From contig VYCS01000039.1 in assembly GCA_009843815.1 (NCBI GenBank), positions 1 through 57,723 on the forward strand: a stretch of DNA of 57,723 bases, in the 5' to 3' direction. This DNA is from Cenarchaeum sp. SB0675_bin_21. Its GTDB lineage: Archaea; Thermoproteota; Nitrososphaeria; Nitrososphaerales; Nitrosopumilaceae. The notes under the pieces are model-generated. The model was not told the DNA's origin. It did not search any database and was given only the letters and a program-made list of their open reading frames with translations. Position numbers and translations under genes: made by a program. Shown in pieces: positions 52,945-57,723 of the stretch. Numbering within the stretch: position 1 is the first letter of the stretch; each line of letters begins with the position of its first letter.

Positions 52945-53792
52945 TGAGGAGTGCCCTAGCTACTACGCATGGGGCCATATCTTTGGTGAATGCAATAGGT
53001 ACCGGACATGGTGTTACCATGGGCACATCACTTACCACAACTGTTCGTATGTCGACTGTGCCTGGTAAAGGCATTACTATACACACGCGCAACCAGAGCT
53101 CAAAGATGATAGCCTTTACCATACAGAACATAGTGCCTTCTCATGAATTGGGGCGCAACAAGATAAATGTCTGGGTGGACTCACAAGTGCCCGTTGGTTG
53201 TGGTCTTAAAAGTTCCAGCGCAGTCTCTACTGCAGTGGCCATGGCATGCTCTAACGTATTTGATCTGGATGTGCCCGAAAAGAAGTTGTTAGCGGCCGGA
53301 ATGGATGCATCCATTCGTTCTGGTGTCAGTATAACGGGGGCATATGATGATGTCTGTGGGTGTTACTATGGAGGAATAAATCTGGCGTACAACTACAAGG
53401 CAATCCGATTTCGTCGAGATCGTATATCTTCAGACCTCAAGGTGGTGTTGTTCATACCTAATAATCGTACCCGCAAGAATCCCAGGAACTTGAAGAAGAT
53501 GGCACATGTGCTGGATGCTGCATGGCGGCTGGCCAAGGATGGGCGTTATTGGGATGCCATGCTGATGAACGGTCTGGCCGTCTCGCCTATACTGGGGCCG
53601 GATCCCTACATATTGAATATGTTGTTGAATGCTGGAGCTGTTGGCGCGTCATTGTCTGGGAATGGACCAACTATAGCTGCAGTGGTTTATGGTGGTGAGG
53701 TACGTGATGTTGAGAAGGTATTTCAGACATTACCGGGGCATACTATAATAACTGCCATAAACAACACAAAGGCATACTCTCATGAATTGTAG
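52944..53792 (+). CDS. aroK: Archaeal shikimate kinase (GHMP type)
   Basis: 282 residues, unrelated to bacterial AroK. The GHMP ATP loop is VPVGCGLKSSSAVSTAVAMA, followed by ITGAYDDVCGCYYGG and the C-terminal GASLSGNGPTIAAV. ATG 52944 overlaps the aroE TGA in a TGATG arrangement. Position in the operon, between AroE and AroA, confirms the role. Confidence 0.94.
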   Translation: MRSALATTHGAISLVNAIGTGHGVTMGTSLTTTVRMSTVPGKGITIHTRNQSSKMIAFTIQNIVPSHELGRNKINVWVDSQVPVGCGLKSSSAVSTAVAMACSNVFDLDVPEKKLLAAGMDASIRSGVSITGAYDDVCGCYYGGINLAYNYKAIRFRRDRISSDLKVVLFIPNNRTRKNPRNLKKMAHVLDAAWRLAKDGRYWDAMLMNGLAVSPILGPDPYILNMLLNAGAVGASLSGNGPTIAAVVYGGEVRDVEKVFQTLPGHTIITAINNTKAYSHEL

Positions 53793-55044
53793 TGTATCAA
53801 AGTCCATACTCTCTGGTAGTATTACATGTCCGCCCAACAAGAGCTATACCCATAGGGCAATATTTTTGGCGTCATTGGCAGGGAGGGATAGCCGTGTTAC
53901 AAATGTATTGGTATCTGGTGATACGATGGCCACAGTGCAGGCATGCAGGGCAATGGGAGCATCTTTGGATATTCAGAATGATGACCTCACAGTTCATGAT
54001 GCTATATGTCCATCTGGGGATGTATCCATCGATGCGGCAAACTCGGGCACAACAATACGGTTGGCATCTGCCATATCTGCTGTATATCCATGTACTGCCA
54101 GACTATATGGAGATGAGTCGTTACAGAAGAGGCCCATGCAGCCACTCTTGGACTCGTTGGAGATGGTGGGCGCTAAATGCTCATCAACAGATGGCTGTGC
54201 TCCGTTAAGTGTATCTGGCCCTATGAACGGAGGTGCTGTATCCGTACAGGGTAACTTATCCAGTCAGTTTGTCTCGGCCCTAATGATGGCTGCTCCTCTG
54301 ACCAGCCGTGGCTTGGATGTGACTATTCAGGGCGAGATGGTGTCAAAGCCGTATCTGGATATGAGTCTGGCTACAATGCGCCACTTTGGTGTTGGTGTTA
54401 GAACAATACTGCCGTACAAGCGATATGAGATACAACCTCAAATGTATAGGCCCGCCTCTTTTACCATTCCCATGGACTACTCTAGCATGGCATTGTTGCT
54501 ATCTGCAGCAGTTCTTTGCGGGAATGATCTAGAGATATTGGGCTGCATGGATGACCTTCCACAGGGAGATGAGGTCTTTATAGATATATTAGACATGTTG
54601 GGCGTTGACGTATATACTGGCAATGACTCCACCCGTATATCCAATGATGCTAAATTAAACGGAGGTGTATTTAATCTGGGCAACTCTCCAGATCTACTAC
54701 CGCCATTGGCAATTCTTGCATTAAAGACCTCAAAACCGATAACCATAACAGATACGAGCCATGCTCGACTCAAAGAGACTGATCGTATATCTATAATATC
54801 CTCTGAGCTGACTAAACTGGGTGTTAAAGTAAAAGAGAACCCTGACGGCATGGTGTTGTATCCATCTGACTCATTACATGGAGCCACATTAAACTCGCAT
54901 GATGACCACCGATTATTCATGGCTTTCTGTATCGCTGCTATGTATGTGGGCGATTGTACAGTTACTGGTGCCGAATCTGCAGCAATATCATATCCAAATT
55001 TTGTAAATGATCTAAAGAGTATTGGTGCCCGAATAGATATTTGA
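53782..55044 (+). CDS. aroA: 5-enolpyruvylshikimate-3-phosphate synthase
   Basis: 420 residues. PPNKSYTHRAIFLASLA holds the substrate-contacting Lys/Ser, DAANSGTTIRLAS the NSGT motif, GDESLQKRPMQPLLDSL the Arg/Pro site, and SHARLKETDRI and NSHDDHRLFMAFCIAA the C-terminal active-site blocks. It ends the six-gene operon; chorismate synthase is not in the window. Overlaps aroK by 11 bases. Confidence 0.96.
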   Translation: MNCSVSKSILSGSITCPPNKSYTHRAIFLASLAGRDSRVTNVLVSGDTMATVQACRAMGASLDIQNDDLTVHDAICPSGDVSIDAANSGTTIRLASAISAVYPCTARLYGDESLQKRPMQPLLDSLEMVGAKCSSTDGCAPLSVSGPMNGGAVSVQGNLSSQFVSALMMAAPLTSRGLDVTIQGEMVSKPYLDMSLATMRHFGVGVRTILPYKRYEIQPQMYRPASFTIPMDYSSMALLLSAAVLCGNDLEILGCMDDLPQGDEVFIDILDMLGVDVYTGNDSTRISNDAKLNGGVFNLGNSPDLLPPLAILALKTSKPITITDTSHARLKETDRISIISSELTKLGVKVKENPDGMVLYPSDSLHGATLNSHDDHRLFMAFCIAAMYVGDCTVTGAESAAISYPNFVNDLKSIGARIDI

Positions 55045-55190
55045 GGTATCAGGGACGTGTTCTGTGGATGGTTACACAAAAATTCCCGTACTTGTGCATG
55101 TCCATAGAACCAGTCAAGATAATTCCCAAAGATGCGAAAGTAAATCCCCTAGGCAGATGAGTATTACGCCATATGTGTGGGAAGTGAGAT

Positions 55191-55262
55191 ATGGTGTCAG
55201 CTGATGCCCGTGCTAGAAAGAAGGAAGGTATGCGCCTAAAAGGTCATAGACACGTATACTGA
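55191..55262 (+). CDS. Possible 23-residue basic peptide
   Basis: Reads MVSADARARKKEGMRLKGHR then HVY. A purine-rich GGAAGTGAG lies just before the ATG and could act as a ribosome-binding site. It is strongly basic like the micro-protein at 12992. Very short; chance origin is quite possible. Confidence 0.25.
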   Translation: MVSADARARKKEGMRLKGHRHVY

Positions 55263-55490
55263 CAGCCACCATAAGACAGTAATCTTTGGACTCATGACCT
55301 CCAACGCAACTAAAGGTTCAGTGTGGGAGACTGCGCACGGTTTTTGGAATTAATAATGCACATGATGGGGAATCTGCACTCTATACCTAAACGTCGTGTA
55401 CAACACCACATTCAAAGTGTAACAATGAAGACGATTGCAATCATTAGTTGTCTGTACTTTTACCATGCTGTATATTCACATCGAATCCAT

Positions 55491-55512
55491 GCACATACAA
55501 ATGAGTATGTGC
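55491..55512 (+). repeat. Perfect 8-bp hairpin ahead of msrB
   Basis: GCACATAC (55491-55498) pairs with GTATGTGC (55505-55512) around a 6-base loop, about 50 bases before the msrB ATG. It could be a regulator-binding palindrome or a transcript-end structure. Confidence 0.4.
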
Positions 55513-55559
55513 CCCCATGACAAGAAGGACTCAAATAATATAATTATACATGCGTTGTA

Positions 55560-55943
55560 ATGGACGAACCAGTAGCAGATATACGTAGTCGGCTTACGCC
55601 AGAACAGTATGATGTATGTTTTAACAAGGGTACCGAACCACCATTCACTGGCAAATACTACAACCATAAAGAGTCAGGAATGTACATCTGTGTATGTTGT
55701 GGCGCTTCACTCTTTGAATCCACATCAAAGTTTGACTCTGGTACCGGTTGGCCCAGCTTTACAGAGCCGTCAAGAGACGACTCGGTACAATTCCATCAGG
55801 ATGCATCATATGGAATGATTCGCACCGAGGTGACGTGTAAAAGGTGTAATGCACATCTAGGACATGTCTTTGATGATGGCCCGGGCCCTACACGACTTCG
55901 ATTCTGCATTAACTCTGCATCTTTGAATTTTAGGGATGATTAG
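55560..55943 (+). CDS. msrB: Peptide-methionine (R)-S-oxide reductase MsrB
   Basis: 127 residues that repair oxidised methionine. [11 protein letters not shown] and [18 protein letters not shown] carry the two zinc CxxC pairs, GTGWPSF the substrate pocket, and RFCINSASL the catalytic Cys. TATA-like AATATAATTATAC stands about 20 bases upstream. Converges with fen1 (4-base overlap). Confidence 0.95.
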   Translation: MDEPVADIRSRLTPEQYDVCFNKGTEPPFTGKYYNHKESGMYICVCCGASLFESTSKFDSGTGWPSFTEPSRDDSVQFHQDASYGMIRTEVTCKRCNAHLGHVFDDGPGPTRLRFCINSASLNFRDD

Positions 55944-56959
55944 AACCACTTATCTAGCGTCTCACTCTTTTTTGATATCGTCTTCTTCATTCTGTTTAGT
56001 GTTTGTAGTGTTCTTGTCTCTGCAAAGCTTCGTTCAGTCATATACTTGAGTATCTCTTCGTACCGAATACTACCAAAAGTAATATCTTTTACATCTGCTA
56101 CATCCGGCTCCAAAAATATGCGACGAATCTCCTGATATGGAATGTCTGCCAAATCATCCTGTATGCGAGGTATGTCTTCCAAACCAGCATGCTTTTTGAT
56201 CATTTTGATGGCGGTCTTTGGGCCTATGCGCGGTATGCCTGATGGATTAAAGTCTGTACCGATCATTATTCCGACATCCACCAACTGTTCACGACTGATG
56301 CCGTGCGATTCTAAAATGCTGGTAAGATGTATGAGTTCCGGTTCAACTGTAATGTAATAATTTTGGTTGGGTATCTTGCGTCTTCCGCCACTGGTAAAGT
56401 TACGCACCAGTCTCTGAGCTCCAAACAGCACCGAGTCATAGTCTTGGCTAGCCGATGCCCAGGCCTGCCCTGTAGTAGTTAGGTGGGCTGCCGTGGCTTC
56501 CCCCTCGGATGGTGCCTGTATTGTGGGTATGCCGAACAAGTCCAGTAACTCTTTTGACTCTTTGATCATGGAATCTTGTATTACCGTGGTCTGCTGAGCA
56601 TACTTTTTTGCCAACTCCACGTCTCCTTCTAGGCGTGCCTGCTCGTATCGTATACTTGCCGTCATCTTTGATGCCTTACGCCTCTCAATTTCAGCGGCTT
56701 TAAGTGATGGGGGCTTACCATCAAATATCCAGACAGGTTTTATTCCCATGGATAAAAAGTTGGCGTTACGATGTAACAGACCGCTAAGGTGGCTGGTAAT
56801 CTGATCGTTTAGGTCAGAAAGCAACTGACCATCGCTACCCCGAATTGTAGTTAAAAACTGGTAGAGTGAGTTATAGGCATCTATGGCAACTATCTTTCCG
56901 TTAAATACTTCAAGAGATGTCTTCTCTCGCACAACTATGTCTTTGAGATTTAGACCCAT
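55940..56959 (-). CDS. fen1: Flap endonuclease 1 (FEN1)
   Basis: 339 residues. Metal-binding acids are in [36 protein letters not shown] and [17 protein letters not shown] (helix-hairpin-helix). It removes 5' flaps during Okazaki-fragment processing and base-excision repair. The C-terminus SETLDKWF is a PIP-like peptide that lacks the leading Gln of the usual QxxLxxFF. Confidence 0.96.
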   Translation of the reverse strand: MGLNLKDIVVREKTSLEVFNGKIVAIDAYNSLYQFLTTIRGSDGQLLSDLNDQITSHLSGLLHRNANFLSMGIKPVWIFDGKPPSLKAAEIERRKASKMTASIRYEQARLEGDVELAKKYAQQTTVIQDSMIKESKELLDLFGIPTIQAPSEGEATAAHLTTTGQAWASASQDYDSVLFGAQRLVRNFTSGGRRKIPNQNYYITVEPELIHLTSILESHGISREQLVDVGIMIGTDFNPSGIPRIGPKTAIKMIKKHAGLEDIPRIQDDLADIPYQEIRRIFLEPDVADVKDITFGSIRYEEILKYMTERSFAETRTLQTLNRMKKTISKKSETLDKWF

Positions 56960-57111
56960 GAATAATCCTTCATCTTCATCTATTTTGAGATTGTGGTGTA
57001 TGTCTCCTGCAAATATATGGAATTATTGTAGTGTATGTACAACTCGAGAATTATAGAGAAAAAAAAGATTCCGATGGGCTAAATATGAAGATCAAACTTG
57101 CAGGAGGCACT

Positions 57112-57121
57112 CTACTATATA
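57112..57121 (+). promoter_or_regulatory. TATA box of tRNA-Ser
   Basis: CTACTATATAGG-like sequence about 28 bases before the first base of tRNA-Ser, at standard archaeal spacing. Confidence 0.6.
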
Positions 57122-57144
57122 GGGGATATCGATTGTAATAGTTT

Positions 57145-57227
57145 GTCAGGATAGCCAAGTGGTTACGGCGGCGGTCTCGAAAACCGCTACGCGCAAGCGT
57201 GCAAGGGTTCAAATCCCTTTCCTGGCG
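57145..57227 (+). tRNA. tRNA-Ser (CGA)
   Basis: An 83-nt class II tRNA: acceptor GTCAGGA/TCCTGGC, D arm GCC...GGC, anticodon stem GCGGT/ACCGC around CTCGAAA (anticodon CGA), a long variable arm built on GCGC-AA-GCGT, T loop TTCAAAT and discriminator G. No intron. Confidence 0.93.
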
Positions 57228-57309
57228 CTACTCATAGAAACTATATAGTTAAGGACAAATCATGTATAGCTCTTAAATACTCTTTTGGTCTATATACTAT
57301 GAAGAGAAA

Positions 57310-57390
57310 TGCCATATGAAGAAGTTTGTTACCAGAGACTAGAAAGAGAAAATCCGGAGGAATACCGGTCATTACGTAACAAAAAATAAA
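57310..57390 (+). CDS. Possible 26-residue charged micro-protein
   Basis: Reads MPYEEVCYQRLERENPEEYR then SLRNKK. Two AT-rich elements (CTTAAATACT and CTATATACT) lie within 40 bases upstream. The start MPYE also appears at the transposase remnant at 45207 (MPYEDKDRI). It may be a fragment of a transposon gene or chance. Confidence 0.25.
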
Positions 57391-57433
57391 ACTCATCTCT
57401 TTTTCTGACATGTCTGATGTGTTCTTAAGGGAA

Positions 57434-57723
57434 TTATATACAAAAGTACACAGCCTCGGCTGTACACTCATGCCTTTTCTGACGGCTTTTTTGTATACAG
57501 TGGAGCATAGAAGGTGTTGGCTTGTAGCCCTCCTTGTGCCCCGGCCGTCTTAGGACGACGTTCCCCGCCGCCCTATACAGAATGTTCCAGGCGGCATTGA
57601 CATCCGCGTGGAATACCCTGGTACAATTAGTGCAAATGAATTTGTCGCGTGATGTACACGACTCTGAGTCTACGTGACCACACACATGGCACGTCTGGCT
57701 CGTATATTTGGCCGATGCCCCCA
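57434..57723 (-). CDS. tnpB: TnpB C-terminal part (gene continues beyond the window)
   Basis: The minus strand, entering from the right edge, reads GASAKYTSQTCHVCGHVDS, then FICTNCTRVFHADVNAAWNI, ending EAVYFCI and a stop. These are the zinc finger and RuvC-III regions of TnpB. An imperfect hairpin (GTACACAGCC/GGCTGTAC) at about 57447-57470 near the gene end resembles the subterminal structure of IS605 right ends, where the guide RNA is encoded. It is a different lineage from the copy at 43777. Confidence 0.8.
   Translation of the reverse strand, partial: GASAKYTSQTCHVCGHVDSESCTSRDKFICTNCTRVFHADVNAAWNILYRAAGNVVLRRPGHKEGYKPTPSMLHCIQKSRQKRHECTAEAVYFCI

Larger units (their letters stand above)
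55045..55559. other. 515-base stretch without a firm gene
   Basis: Between aroA and msrB no long gene is credible. A micro-frame at 55191 is listed separately. A 65-codon frame at 55323-55520 has no family features. An 8-bp perfect hairpin occurs at 55491-55512. The remainder is mixed-composition spacer with no clear RNA signature. Confidence 0.4.

Noticed and set aside
55199-55262. Box C/D-like RNA around CTGATG ... CTGA
   Set aside because: The C box deviates from the consensus and no terminal stem or D'/C' pair could be drawn; the same bases read as a short basic peptide.
43690-57442. 14-base match GGGAATTATATACA near two TnpB genes
   Set aside because: AT-rich, TATA-like and short enough to occur by chance in a window of this size; its position relative to the two genes is also inconsistent.
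1-57723. CRISPR array or cas genes
   Set aside because: No regularly spaced repeats with unique spacers were seen; the only tandem repeat is the coding 57-bp array, and TnpB relics are not Cas effectors.

Overview
The window is a piece of a Thaumarchaeota (Nitrosopumilales-type, ammonia-oxidiser lineage) chromosome. The evidence is gene content: class I lysyl-tRNA synthetase, archaeal SRP54, Pus10, aIF5A, aIF2-beta, ribosomal proteins S24e/S27ae/S30e, topoisomerase VI A and B, RIO1 next to a KH (Dim2-like) protein, family B DNA polymerase, FEN1, Hef-type helicase, ThiD-ThiN fusion, isopentenyl phosphate kinase and the archaeal form of the shikimate pathway. Genes are tightly packed, often with ATGA/TAATG overlaps. 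Many start codons lie about 22-28 bases after a TATA box, as in leaderless archaeal transcripts. Ile codon ATA is very common. I cannot name the species.

Layout. 1-8.3 kb: C-terminus of an AT-hook repeat protein, Elp3, LysRS, small proteins, then a minus-strand block (Pus10, SRP54, Dph6-like, aIF5A). 8.1-14 kb: intron-bearing tRNA-Tyr, S24e-S27ae, tRNA-Arg, a methyltransferase, Tag glycosylase, ferritin, a run of micro-proteins, an FMN split-barrel protein, a metallopeptidase-like protein and tRNA-Pro. 14-18.7 kb: ThiD-ThiN, sugar nucleotidyltransferase plus GNA1-like acetyltransferase, GalT family, membrane-anchored Hsp20-like protein. 18.7-23.9 kb: minus-strand information-processing block aIF2-beta - DUF424 - RIO1 - KH - Top6B - Top6A. 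23.9-24.6 kb: decayed TnpB element with a flanking inverted repeat. 24.7-33.7 kb: E1-like enzyme, IPK, TIM, intein-bearing PolB, dCMP deaminase, Hef-like helicase. 33.7-43.7 kb: double-domain ABC-type binding protein, purine salvage (Apt, MTA phosphorylase), a small regulator/membrane cluster, a large secreted beta-sandwich protein, OLD-family nuclease, S30e.

43.7-49.6 kb is the accessory island: a TnpB interrupted by one in-frame amber codon, a frameshifted DDE transposase remnant, and a visibly GC-richer gene for a cupredoxin fused to two periplasmic-binding domains. That gene is bracketed by two diverged copies of a ~73-bp transposon-end sequence. 49.6-55 kb is a six-gene shikimate operon in pathway order (ADH synthase, DHQ synthase II, AroD, AroE, archaeal shikimate kinase, AroA). 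The window ends with MsrB, FEN1, tRNA-Ser and the C-terminus of another TnpB.

Most notable: the replication proteins PolB, Hef-like helicase and FEN1 all end in PCNA-binding-like peptides; PolB carries a 248-residue intein inside its YGDTDS motif; the cupredoxin domain has lost its copper-ligating Cys; and the acquired receptor gene sits in a composite-transposon-like setting. All positions and alignments were read by eye; no database search was run.
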